Positions 24,439 to 32,732 of a stretch of DNA of 53,463 bases are shown piece by piece. Position numbers and translations under genes: made by a program. The stretch's first letter is position 1. Every line of letters starts with the position of its first letter. The notes below the pieces were generated by a model that ran no database searches, was not told the origin of the DNA, and worked only from the letters and a program-made list of their open reading frames with translations. Location: contig NZ_JARFYN010000048.1 in NCBI RefSeq assembly GCF_030272695.1, positions 1-53,463 of the forward strand, in the 5' to 3' direction. Origin of the DNA: Martinezella calliandrae. GTDB lineage: Bacteria; Pseudomonadota; Alphaproteobacteria; Rhizobiales; Rhizobiaceae.

Positions 24439-25695
24439 TTATTTTGCAATTGCCGGTCGATCCACGCTCAGGCGGTCGAGTTGATGGCGGATATGAGCAG
24501 CTTCGGCGGGCGAATGGGCAAGCGCGATTGCACGGTCGAAAGCTACGTGCGCCTCGCGCGGCCGGCCCAGCTGCGCAAGCAGGCCGCCCCGAAGCCCGTG
24601 AAAGTAAAAATAGCAATCGAGTTTATCCGCCAGCGGATCGACCAATGCCAGCGCCTCTTCCGGCCCCTTGAGCTTGGCTACAGCAACCGCGCGGTTCAAA
24701 GTGACGACAGGGGATGGATGCAGCCGCTCCAGCGTCTGATAGAGCAAATCGATCTCCGACCAATCCGTATCCTCGGCCCGCTTGGCCCTGGAATGCAGCG
24801 CAGCGATCGCCGCCTGAAGCTGATAGGGTCCGGGGCGGCGGTGGCGGATTGCCTTGTCGAGCAGAGCAAGCGCTTCATCGATCAATTTGCGGCACCAGAG
24901 CGACCGGTCTTGGTCCTCCAACAGGATGATCTGGCCGTCTGCATCGAAACGGGCCGCATTTCGCGAGTGCTGCAAAAGCATCAGCGCCAACAGGCCCATG
25001 ATCTCCGGTTCCGCCGGAAAGAGGCGCAGCAGCAGACGAGCGAGCCTGATCGCCTCATCGGCAAAGGCAGATGACTCGCGCCCGGGGCCGCCTGCGGAAT
25101 AACCCTCGTTGTAGATGAGATAGACCATCGCACTGACGAGCGCCACGCGTTCTGCCCGCTCGGCCGCACCCGGCGTCTCGAAAGGCACACCGGCGGCGGC
25201 AACACGCGCCTTGGCGCGGGTGATGCGCTGCTCCATCGCGCTTTCGCTGACGAGAAACGCGCGAGCGATCTGCGCCACCGAAAGGCCCGAGACGACACGT
25301 AGCGCCAGCGCGATCTGTTGCGTCGCCGGCAGCTCGGGGTGACAGCAAATGAACAGCAGCCGCAGAATGTCGTCACGATAGTTGGAACCGTCGAGCCGCT
25401 CGGCAAGATCGCTTTCGGCGTCGCCGGTATCGGAGATCGCCTCCTCTTCCGGCAAGCCCTGCGTCTTCGACTGTTTGCGCACAGCGTCGATGCCGCTGTT
25501 GCGGCCGACAAAGATTAGCCAGGCGACGGGATCGCGCGGCGGCCCCTTGTCTGGCCATGTTTTCAATGCCCTGAGGCAAGCCTCCTGAAATGCCTCCTCG
25601 GCAATATCCAGATTGCGGAAATACCGCAACAGAGCACCGAGCACCTGCGGCCGGGCATTGGTGAATGCGATATCGATCCAGGCGAGATCGGTCAT
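24439..25695 (-). CDS. ECF42-type RNA polymerase sigma factor with TPR C-terminus
   Basis: 418 residues. Sigma region 2 (about 10-75) has RNLDIAEEAFQEACLRALKTWP, and region 4 (about 115-165) has ALALRVVSGLSVAQIARAFLVSESAMEQRITRAK. A long C-terminal domain with PSPVVTLNRAVAVAKLKGPEEAL is the conserved TPR-like extension of group ECF42. In that group the C-terminal domain is needed for activity, and no anti-sigma factor is known. It overlaps the upstream DGPF protein gene by ATGA, the canonical ECF42 partnership. Confidence 0.9.
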   Translation of the reverse strand: MTDLAWIDIAFTNARPQVLGALLRYFRNLDIAEEAFQEACLRALKTWPDKGPPRDPVAWLIFVGRNSGIDAVRKQSKTQGLPEEEAISDTGDAESDLAERLDGSNYRDDILRLLFICCHPELPATQQIALALRVVSGLSVAQIARAFLVSESAMEQRITRAKARVAAAGVPFETPGAAERAERVALVSAMVYLIYNEGYSAGGPGRESSAFADEAIRLARLLLRLFPAEPEIMGLLALMLLQHSRNAARFDADGQIILLEDQDRSLWCRKLIDEALALLDKAIRHRRPGPYQLQAAIAALHSRAKRAEDTDWSEIDLLYQTLERLHPSPVVTLNRAVAVAKLKGPEEALALVDPLADKLDCYFYFHGLRGGLLAQLGRPREAHVAFDRAIALAHSPAEAAHIRHQLDRLSVDRPAIAK

Positions 25696-26066
25696 GTTGC
25701 CATCGTCCCCGGTCTAAAGGCATGAAGCGGGCGGATTTCGTAAGAGCCGGCGCCGGGATTGGCGACAGCCAGTTTCTTTGAGAATTCAATCGCTTCGTCA
25801 AGCGTCTCGAAGTCGATGACGTAGAAGCCCAGCAATTGTTCCTTCGTCTCTGCGAAGGGTCCGTCCAGGATGAGCGGCTCGTTCTTGCCCTTGCGTAGCG
25901 TCGTTGCGGCCGTCGTCGGCATCAGTCTGGCGACGGGGCCGAGCTTGCCGGCCGCGCCGAGCGGCGCCTGCACCGCGAGCAATCGGTCCATTGTCGCCTG
26001 CTCCTCTTCCTTGGACCAGGAAAACACCGTGTCTTCGTCGTTATAGCACAGGATCGCATAGAGCAT
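25692..26066 (-). CDS. DGPF-domain (YCII-related) protein, ECF42 partner
   Basis: 124 residues of the YCII-related/DGPF family, with the diagnostic LILDGPFAETKEQLLGFYVID and the ending EIRPLHAF. DGPF proteins are the usual target and neighbour of ECF42 sigma factors; their biochemical role is unknown. I place the start at 26066 with AAGGA upstream. The 26126 reading covers the candidate promoter. The stop overlaps the sigma-factor start. Confidence 0.88.
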   Translation of the reverse strand: MLYAILCYNDEDTVFSWSKEEEQATMDRLLAVQAPLGAAGKLGPVARLMPTTAATTLRKGKNEPLILDGPFAETKEQLLGFYVIDFETLDEAIEFSKKLAVANPGAGSYEIRPLHAFRPGTMAT

Positions 26067-26088
26067 GAGAATGTCCTTCTTTTCTAAA

Positions 26089-26115
26089 GACGAGGAGATA
26101 TCGCCTGTACCGACA
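26089..26115 (-). promoter_or_regulatory. Candidate ECF42 promoter
   Basis: On the minus strand, TGTCGG (26115-26110) and CGTC (26092-26089) are 17 bases apart, 22 bases before the DGPF start codon. This resembles the reported ECF42 motif (TGTCGA, then a CGTC-like -10), as I recall it, and would give autoregulation. Confidence 0.4.
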
Positions 26116-26122
26116 GGCCGCG

Positions 26123-27091
26123 TCAAAAAATTATCGATGCCGGACGCCGTGCACCGCCGCGCCGGACGATCAGCGTCCCCGCCTTCGCATCCATGACAGC
26201 GACCGCGCCGACCGGCACGCTCAGCGGGCTATGCCCGTGCCCCAGCGGCAAGCCGCCGAGCACCGGCACGTCGAGCGCATCGAGATGTTCGCGCAGGATA
26301 TCGATGACCGAGAAGCGGCGATCGAATTCGAAGCGGGTGAACTGGCCGACCGCAACGCCCGCCAGGCCGCTCAAATGCCCCGCCTTGCGCAACATCGTCA
26401 ATTGCCGATCCACCTGCCCGCGAGACATGTTGACGGCTTCAAGCAACAGGATGGCGCCGTGCATATCCGGCAAGGCCCAGCCGGCTGCCGTCGCGATCAT
26501 ATCGAGATTGCCGCCGATCAGGCGGCCGTTGGCCGTGCCCTCGGTGGTCAGGCAGGACGTCGGTTCGTTCAGGCGCGAGCCGATGACGATATCCTCTGAC
26601 GTCATCAACGCCCCACGAAGGGAAGCGCTGGTTTCCATGCTGACATCCTGTTCGCCCTCACAGACAAAAAGCGCGCCGTGGATACCGACCTGCCGGCAGT
26701 GCTTCCACAGACTGAGATGCAGCATGGTAATATCGCTGAAACCGACGAGAAACTTCGGATCGCGCCGCGCTGCCCCGAAATCCAGCCCGTCGGCGATACG
26801 ATAAGACCCCTTGCCGCCGCGTGTGGTAAAGATTGCCCGAACCTTGGGATCACGGAGCGCGGCGTTGAAATCGGCCAATCGTTCCTCATCCGTCCCGGCA
26901 AGATAATCGTGTTTGCAAAAAGCATGCTCGCCGAAATCGACGTTCAGTCCCCAGCCCTTCAAAATCTCAGCCTGGCGCAAAACGAGATCCTTGTCAGGCG
27001 AACTTGCGGGCGAAACAAAAAGGACTTTATCGCCGGGCCGGAGCAACGGCGGCAGAACGCAATCGGCGTCGGATTGGTCTGATGATTCCAT
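26123..27091 (-). CDS. Peptidase S66, LD-carboxypeptidase-like
   Basis: 322 residues. Family S66 features are LRPGDKVLFVSPASSPD at the start and TRGGKGSYRIADGLDF. LVGFSDITMLHLSL carries the nucleophile Ser, ILLLEAVNMSRGQVDRQL supplies the active-site Glu, and GGLPLGHGHSP supplies the His. LdcA-type enzymes trim the terminal D-Ala from murein tetrapeptides in the cytosol; the S66 group also includes microcin C immunity proteins, so either role is possible. It ends just upstream of the ECF42 promoter, on the same strand. Confidence 0.85.
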   Translation of the reverse strand: MESSDQSDADCVLPPLLRPGDKVLFVSPASSPDKDLVLRQAEILKGWGLNVDFGEHAFCKHDYLAGTDEERLADFNAALRDPKVRAIFTTRGGKGSYRIADGLDFGAARRDPKFLVGFSDITMLHLSLWKHCRQVGIHGALFVCEGEQDVSMETSASLRGALMTSEDIVIGSRLNEPTSCLTTEGTANGRLIGGNLDMIATAAGWALPDMHGAILLLEAVNMSRGQVDRQLTMLRKAGHLSGLAGVAVGQFTRFEFDRRFSVIDILREHLDALDVPVLGGLPLGHGHSPLSVPVGAVAVMDAKAGTLIVRRGGARRPASIIF

Positions 27092-27142
27092 GTCCGGATT
27101 TTGGCACGGAAAGACGATGGGCGTTAGCCTCCCGTTGCACGC

Positions 27143-27550
27143 CTAGGCGACCGCCTCGACAGTGACCGGAACTCCCCTCCTCAGCGAATTGTGGACCATG
27201 CATCGCGCCCTGGCCTCGGCGATCACCGGCTGCGGATCGGAGCCGTCCGATGTTTCGCATGACACCGTCAGCATCGCAGCTTTGGTAAATGACAGATCGC
27301 CTTCCAAATCGACACGCACGGAGATCGAGATTTTTACGAGCTCGACACCCATCTCGGCGGCGACATAATAAAGATCGTTGCAGAAACACCCGCCGATCGC
27401 CAATCCCAGTAGCTGCGCGCCATTGAAACCAAGCCCCTGCCCGCCGGCCCGGCCTTGCGGACGATCGACGACGATGGTGTGGCCGCCGGCCCAGCCCAAC
27501 GCCGCTTGTGTATCTTCGACATTGCGCAATTCAACCGTTACAGACACCAT
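27143..27550 (-). CDS. OsmC-family protein
   Basis: 135 residues of the OsmC/Ohr fold, with IGGCFCNDLYYVAAEMG carrying the first peroxidatic-type Cys and ARARCMVHNSLRRGV carrying the second. These two-Cys proteins reduce organic peroxides. The start at 27550 has GAGGAG eight bases upstream; ATG 27565 is less likely. It is about 12 kb from ohrR and is not a typical Ohr sequence. Confidence 0.8.
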   Translation of the reverse strand: MVSVTVELRNVEDTQAALGWAGGHTIVVDRPQGRAGGQGLGFNGAQLLGLAIGGCFCNDLYYVAAEMGVELVKISISVRVDLEGDLSFTKAAMLTVSCETSDGSDPQPVIAEARARCMVHNSLRRGVPVTVEAVA

Positions 27551-27595
27551 GGCCGATCTCCTCATTCGACCGTAAGACGAAGAATGATCGGATGA

Positions 27596-28405
27596 TCAAC
27601 GCAGCGACGCAGTCAAGAGACCCACGCCTTTTGAAGCCGATCCCGCTACCTTTTCAGGAGTTTGAGATCCCTGCCGGGCAGGTGCCTTGCCCTCCCACAG
27701 CGGCAATCCGAGGGATTGCGATACGGCCGGATCGGCCGTAAAGATCGGATAGTCGCGTTCCACCAACCGAAGTAGAATTTCCCTGTCCCGTTGAATGTGC
27801 AGCCGGGCCAGATTGATCTGATTATAGACATGTCCACCGGAATCCGGGTTGATGCCGGTAATGATCACCGCAGTCGCGCCGTTATAGAGCGCGAAGAGCA
27901 CGGCATTGATCCCGTTCGAACATTTGTCGTCGGCACCCAGTTCGCTGCATTTAACACCGCCGACCCGATCCAGAAGCGCCATGCGCTTATAGCGATCGAC
28001 GATTTCAAGATGGTCGTATCGGTAGTCGAAGGCTTTCAGCCCGTTCTCCAGCCGCTCTCGGCTTTTTCGCCAGAGCAGCACATAAAGCTTCTTCGTCCGC
28101 TCGCCGTTGAGCACGCGGCGCACTTCGACGGCATTCGTATTGGTCCCCTCAATCTGATTGAACTGAACGAACGTGACATCCGGCGCCTCGACACCCCAGG
28201 TCTTCGTCACGACCTGAGAGCCATTGATGGTGATGACCTTGAAGGTCTCGTCGAAATCAACAGGTTTGTGCGAAACCGGCGCCGAGCCGACCACGATAAC
28301 AGGGCCGGAAAACCTCTCGTCGAGCGTCGGAGGCTTCGGCCTGGAAAGCCAATACTTTACGCTTCGATAGACGTGTCTTTTAAGATCGATGTACGTAGCA
28401 GCCAT
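27596..28405 (-). CDS. Conserved protein of unknown function, sialyltransferase-like traits
   Basis: 269 residues, no signal peptide or clear membrane helix. Features are GPVIVVGSAPVSHKPVDFDE near residue 35, VITINGSQ, then FVQFNQIEGTN and a C-terminal IITGINPDSGGHVYNQ. The GSAP and NGS pattern recalls GT29/GT42-like glycan-transferase or membrane-anchored rhizobial proteins, but I cannot assign a function. I place the start at 28405 (AAGG at a good distance), not 28444. Isolated from its neighbours. Confidence 0.6.
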   Translation of the reverse strand: MAATYIDLKRHVYRSVKYWLSRPKPPTLDERFSGPVIVVGSAPVSHKPVDFDETFKVITINGSQVVTKTWGVEAPDVTFVQFNQIEGTNTNAVEVRRVLNGERTKKLYVLLWRKSRERLENGLKAFDYRYDHLEIVDRYKRMALLDRVGGVKCSELGADDKCSNGINAVLFALYNGATAVIITGINPDSGGHVYNQINLARLHIQRDREILLRLVERDYPIFTADPAVSQSLGLPLWEGKAPARQGSQTPEKVAGSASKGVGLLTASLR

Positions 28406-28573
28406 GTTTCGCCTTAGATTTCTTGAAGGCGTCTTCCCCAACATAGTTGAGCCAACAACATACGATTCAGCGATATCTGTCGTTGAATCGCTCCTCGGCT
28501 GACTATCGCTGTTAGATGTTATATTAGGAAAATAAAGAAATCTTACGCACTCTAATCTTTGGTGAGCTGCATC

Positions 28574-30079
28574 TCATCCCGCCTGCTCGGTGCTCAACGT
28601 CCGTCTTACTGCGTCGCGCCATCCCTTCAACTTCATCGTTCGCGTCTTCTCGTCCATGTCCGGCTCGAAACGTCGGTCGCGCGCCCAGGCCTTGGCAAAT
28701 TTCTTGCGGTCCGGCCAGACGCCGGCGCGGCTGCCGGCAAGCCAGGCGGCACCGAGCGCGGTGGTTTCCAGGATGATGGGACGGTCGACCGGCGCATCGA
28801 GCAGGTCGGCGAGCCGCTGCATCGTCCAGTCGGAAGCAACCATGCCGCCATCGACGCGTAGCACCGTCTCCCGGCCGCTGCCATTGCGCCAATCCTTATG
28901 CATGGCATCCAGCAGGTCGCGTGACTGGTAGCAGACCGCCTCCAGCGCGGCGCGGACGATTTCCGCCGGACCGGTATTGCGCGTCAGCCCGAAGATTGCG
29001 CCGCGCGCATCCGGATCCCAATGCGGCGCACCCAGGCCGGTGAAGGCCGGCACGAGATAGATCTCCTGCATCGGATCGGCCTTTTGCGCCATCCCGTCGG
29101 AATCGGTAGCCCGCTTGATCGCCTTCAGTCCGTCGCGCAGCCATTGCACGGCGGCCCCGGCGATGAAGATCGAGCCTTCCAGCGCATAGGTTGTCTCGCC
29201 GTTCAGCCGGTAGGCGATTGTGGTCAGCAGGCGGTTTTTCGAGCGCACCATGTCCGTGCCGGTGTTCAGCAGCGCGAAGCAGCCGGTACCGTAGGTGGAT
29301 TTCATCATGCCGCGCTCGAAGCAGGCCTGGCCGATGGTGGCCGCCTGCTGGTCGCCGGCGACGCCGAGGATAGGGATTGCCGCTCCGAAGATCGATTGGT
29401 CGGCAATCCCGAAATCAGCGGCGCAGTCCTTCACGTCCGGCAGCATCGCGGCAGGAACGCGCAGGATATCGAGCAGCTCCTCGTCCCACGCATTGGTGCT
29501 GATATTGTACATCAGCGTGCGCGAAGCGTTGGTCGCGTCGGTGACGAAACTCTTGCCGCCGGTCAAACGCCAGATCAGAAATGTGTCGACGGTGCCGAAG
29601 CACAGTTCGCCCTTGGCGGCCCGCGCACGAGCGCCCTTCACATTGGCGAGCATCCAGGAAAGCTTCGTGCCGGAGAAATAGGGATCGAGCAAAAGGCCGG
29701 TGCGGCGGGTGAAGAGCTTTTCCAGATCCTGCCGCTTCAGCTTCTCGCAATAGCTCGCGGTGCGGCGGTCTTGCCAGACAATGGCATTGTGGAGCGGCTT
29801 GCCGGTCATGCGATCCCAGACCACCACGGTTTCACGCTGGTTGGTGATGCCAAGAGCGGCAATGTCCTTGGCGGTGATGCTAGCGGCCTTGATCGCCTTT
29901 TTGACGGTCGAAACGACGGAAGCCCAAATTTCCTCCGGATCGTGCTCGACCCAGCCGGGTTTCGGATAGTGCTGCGCGAACTCCTGCTGCTCGACGCCGG
30001 CGACCTTCATGTTGCCGTCGAAAACGATCGCCCGCGTCGACGTCGTACCCTGGTCGATCGCCAAGACATAACCGCTCAT
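28574..30079 (-). CDS. glpK: Glycerol kinase
   Basis: 501 residues, the usual GlpK length, FGGY family. YVLAIDQGTTSTRAIVFDG is the ATP/phosphate-binding opening, then AALGITNQRETVVVWDR, TRRTGLLLDPYFSGTKLSWML and the ATP site GVAGDQQAATIGQACF. It makes glycerol-3-phosphate. I place the start at 30079, preceded by GGGAGG; the longer frame from 30241 runs through the divergent promoter shared with bdhA. No glpD or transporter is adjacent. Confidence 0.93.
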   Translation of the reverse strand: MSGYVLAIDQGTTSTRAIVFDGNMKVAGVEQQEFAQHYPKPGWVEHDPEEIWASVVSTVKKAIKAASITAKDIAALGITNQRETVVVWDRMTGKPLHNAIVWQDRRTASYCEKLKRQDLEKLFTRRTGLLLDPYFSGTKLSWMLANVKGARARAAKGELCFGTVDTFLIWRLTGGKSFVTDATNASRTLMYNISTNAWDEELLDILRVPAAMLPDVKDCAADFGIADQSIFGAAIPILGVAGDQQAATIGQACFERGMMKSTYGTGCFALLNTGTDMVRSKNRLLTTIAYRLNGETTYALEGSIFIAGAAVQWLRDGLKAIKRATDSDGMAQKADPMQEIYLVPAFTGLGAPHWDPDARGAIFGLTRNTGPAEIVRAALEAVCYQSRDLLDAMHKDWRNGSGRETVLRVDGGMVASDWTMQRLADLLDAPVDRPIILETTALGAAWLAGSRAGVWPDRKKFAKAWARDRRFEPDMDEKTRTMKLKGWRDAVRRTLSTEQAG

Positions 30080-30312
30080 GCATCCCTCCCGAATGTTCTG
30101 GTTCCAAATCAACAGATACGGCAGCAAAACGAATGTGAAAAGAAAGCGAAACGAAATTTTTTGCCGAGAGCGCCTTATTCCAGCTCGCGCATATATGAAG
30201 CGAACTGTCGCAAAACAGTCTTGCTGCGATGCGATTGCCATATCCGCCGGTTTGGGACTAACCTCAATCCGCTATTGCGCTGCAACAAGACGCGCTGTCC
30301 AGGGAGAAGAGC

Positions 30313-31089
30313 ATGGCAAGAACAGTCGTTGTCACAGGTTCAACAAGCGGTATCGGCCTCGCCATCGCGACCGCCTTCGCCGCCAAGGGTGATAACATCG
30401 TCCTCAACGGCTTCGGCAAGCCTGAAGAGATCGATACCATCAAAAACACGCTCGAATCGTCGGGCGGCGGCAAGGTGATCTACCATCCAGCCGACATGAC
30501 CAAACCCGCAGAAATCGCCGACCTGATCGCGACCGCCAATTCGACCTTCGGTAGCGTCGACGTCCTCGTCAACAACGCCGGCATCCAGCACGTCGAGAAG
30601 ATCGAGGACTTTCCGATCGAGAAGTGGGACCAGATCATCGCCATCAATCTCTCTAGCTCCTTTCACACGATCCGCGCCGCCATTCCGCTGATGAAGGCCA
30701 AGAAATACGGCCGCATCATCAACATCGCCTCGGCTCACGGCCTCGTCGCCTCGCCCTTCAAATCCGCCTATGTCGCGGCAAAACATGGTATAATGGGTTT
30801 GACCAAGACGGCAGCGCTCGAACTTGCCGAATTCGGCGTGACGGTAAACGCCATTTGCCCCGGCTACGTCTTGACGCCGCTTGTCGAAAAACAGATCCCG
30901 GATACCGCCAAGGCGCGCGGCATGACCGAAGAGCAGGTCAAGAATGAAGTCATTCTCAAGGCCCAGCCCACGCACGAGTTCGTCAAGGCCGAGGAAATCG
31001 CAGCATTGTCGATCTATCTTGCCAGCGACGATGCTCGTCAGGTTACCGGCACACACGTCTCGATTGACGGTGGCTGGACTGCGGAATAA
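30313..31089 (+). CDS. bdhA: D-3-hydroxybutyrate dehydrogenase
   Basis: 258 residues, short-chain dehydrogenase. VTGSTSGIGLAIA is the NAD site, NNAGIQHVEKI follows, INIASAHG holds the Ser and YVAAKHG the catalytic Tyr/Lys. The sequence matches BdhA, which oxidises 3-hydroxybutyrate from poly-hydroxybutyrate turnover. In Sinorhizobium bdhA is reported to be co-transcribed with xdhA2 and xdhB2, as the gene order here suggests. GGGAGAAG precedes the ATG. Confidence 0.92.
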   Translation: MARTVVVTGSTSGIGLAIATAFAAKGDNIVLNGFGKPEEIDTIKNTLESSGGGKVIYHPADMTKPAEIADLIATANSTFGSVDVLVNNAGIQHVEKIEDFPIEKWDQIIAINLSSSFHTIRAAIPLMKAKKYGRIINIASAHGLVASPFKSAYVAAKHGIMGLTKTAALELAEFGVTVNAICPGYVLTPLVEKQIPDTAKARGMTEEQVKNEVILKAQPTHEFVKAEEIAALSIYLASDDARQVTGTHVSIDGGWTAE

Positions 31090-31102
31090 CCATAGACGGT
31101 CG

Positions 31103-31176
31103 AGCATGATCCCAGAAGCTGCGAAGCATTTTTCGGACGGGACTATGCTTCAATCGAACAAACGCAATGAGATGAC
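31103..31176. repeat. Dispersed rhizobial intergenic repeat, copy C
   Basis: GCATGATCCC on the left and TTTTTCGGACGGGACTATGCTTCAA on the right match the ends of copy B. It lies between bdhA and xdhA. Confidence 0.55.
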
Positions 31177-31201
31177 AATTCGACAAGAAGTTATCTCGTT
31201 C

Positions 31202-31234
31202 CAAGGCCGGATGCGTTGGGCGCGTCCGGCCTTG
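31202..31234 (+). promoter_or_regulatory. Hairpin between bdhA and xdhA
   Basis: CAAGGCCGGA (31202-31211) and TCCGGCCTTG (31225-31234) are a perfect 10-bp dyad with a 13-base loop, 26 bases before the xdhA start. No T-run follows. It may limit read-through or stabilise the bdhA message. Confidence 0.6.
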
Positions 31235-31259
31235 AAAGAACAAAATAATTGGGAACGAC

Positions 31260-32729
31260 ATGAACGATAGCATCCGCTTTATCCTCAACGGCGAGGATAT
31301 TTCACTTTCCAGCTTGCGCCCGACCGAGACGCTCCTCGATTTCCTGCGGCTCAACCGGCACCTAACGGGCACGAAGGAAGGATGCGCGGAAGGCGATTGC
31401 GGCGCCTGCACCGTTCTGGTCGGCCGGCTGATCGATGGCGGATTGCACTACGAAACGGTCAATGCCTGCATCCGTTTTGTCGGCTCGCTGCATGCCACCC
31501 ATGTCGTCACCGTCGAACATCTGGCCGCCAAGGATGGGACGCTGCATCCGGTACAGCAGGCGATCGTCGACGCTCACGGCTCGCAATGCGGCTTCTGTAC
31601 GCCGGGTTTCGTCATGTCGCTCTACGGCCTGTGGCTTACAAGCGAAAAGCCGAGCCGGGCGCAGATCGAAAAATCCCTGCAGGGCAATCTCTGTCGCTGC
31701 ACCGGCTATGAGCCGATCGTCAAGGCGGCCGAACAGGTAAGCCAGACGCGCCCAAGTGCTTTGTTCGATCCTCTTGAAAAGACCAGAGCCGATATCATCG
31801 CCCGCCTCTGGGCCATCCAGGGTGGCGATACCATCACCATTACCTCGGGCGTTGATCGCCTGATCGTGCCGGGCACGGTCGCAGCCCTCGCGAAAGTTTT
31901 GGCCGACGAACCGACGGCGACGGTCGTTGCCGGCTCCACCGACGTCGGCCTCTGGGTGACCAAGCAGATGCGCAAGCTCGATCCGGTCGTCTTCATCAAC
32001 CATCTGACCGATTTGCAGAAGGTCACCATCGAAGACACCGGTCTGACCATAGGTGCCGGCGTCACCTACAGCCAGGCCTTTGCAGCCATGGCGGAAAAGA
32101 TCCCGGCGATTGCAAGCCTCATTGACCGCATCGGCGGCGAGCAGGTTCGCAATATGGGCACGATCGGCGGCAATATCGCCAACGGATCGCCCATCGGTGA
32201 CACGCCGCCGCCGCTGATCGCGCTTGGCGCCACCATCAAACTGCGCTCCGTTAACGGCGCCCGCACCTTGCCGCTTGAAGACTTCTTCATCGACTACGGC
32301 AAGCAGGACCGCAATCCCGGCGAATTCGTCGAAAGCGTCTTCGTTCCCTACCCCGCCGCAGGCACTCATTTTGCCGTCTACAAGATCTCCAAACGCCGCG
32401 ACGAAGATATTTCGGCGCTCTGCGGCGCTTTCCATCTGATGTTGGACGCGGCCGACAACGTCGCCGATATCCGCATTTCCTTCGGCGGCATGGCCGCCAC
32501 GCCGAAGCGCGCGCGCACGGTCGAAGCCGAATTGATCGGCAAGTCCTGGACAGAGGAAACGGTCACAGACGCCCGCGCTGCCTTCGATGCCGACTACACG
32601 CCGCTCACCGACTGGCGCGCCACCGCCGAATACCGGCAGCTGACCGCCAAGAACCTGCTCCTGCGCTTCTATCTGGAGACGGCCGGCGCGCCGCAGGAAT
32701 TGAAGCGATTTGCAACGGTGGAGGCTTGA
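31260..32729 (+). CDS. xdhA: Xanthine dehydrogenase small subunit (2Fe-2S/FAD)
   Basis: 489 residues. Two 2Fe-2S clusters are seen: EGCAEGDCGACTVLVG near 45-58 and CGFCTPGFVMSLYGL near 108 with LCRCTGYEPI near 145. The CO-dehydrogenase flavoprotein-like FAD domain has VVAGSTDVGLWVTKQM and RNMGTIGGNIANGSPIGD, followed by a C-terminal helical domain. It passes electrons from the molybdenum site to NAD+. It is three bases upstream of xdhB. Confidence 0.95.
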   Translation: MNDSIRFILNGEDISLSSLRPTETLLDFLRLNRHLTGTKEGCAEGDCGACTVLVGRLIDGGLHYETVNACIRFVGSLHATHVVTVEHLAAKDGTLHPVQQAIVDAHGSQCGFCTPGFVMSLYGLWLTSEKPSRAQIEKSLQGNLCRCTGYEPIVKAAEQVSQTRPSALFDPLEKTRADIIARLWAIQGGDTITITSGVDRLIVPGTVAALAKVLADEPTATVVAGSTDVGLWVTKQMRKLDPVVFINHLTDLQKVTIEDTGLTIGAGVTYSQAFAAMAEKIPAIASLIDRIGGEQVRNMGTIGGNIANGSPIGDTPPPLIALGATIKLRSVNGARTLPLEDFFIDYGKQDRNPGEFVESVFVPYPAAGTHFAVYKISKRRDEDISALCGAFHLMLDAADNVADIRISFGGMAATPKRARTVEAELIGKSWTEETVTDARAAFDADYTPLTDWRATAEYRQLTAKNLLLRFYLETAGAPQELKRFATVEA

Positions 32730-32732
32730 ACC

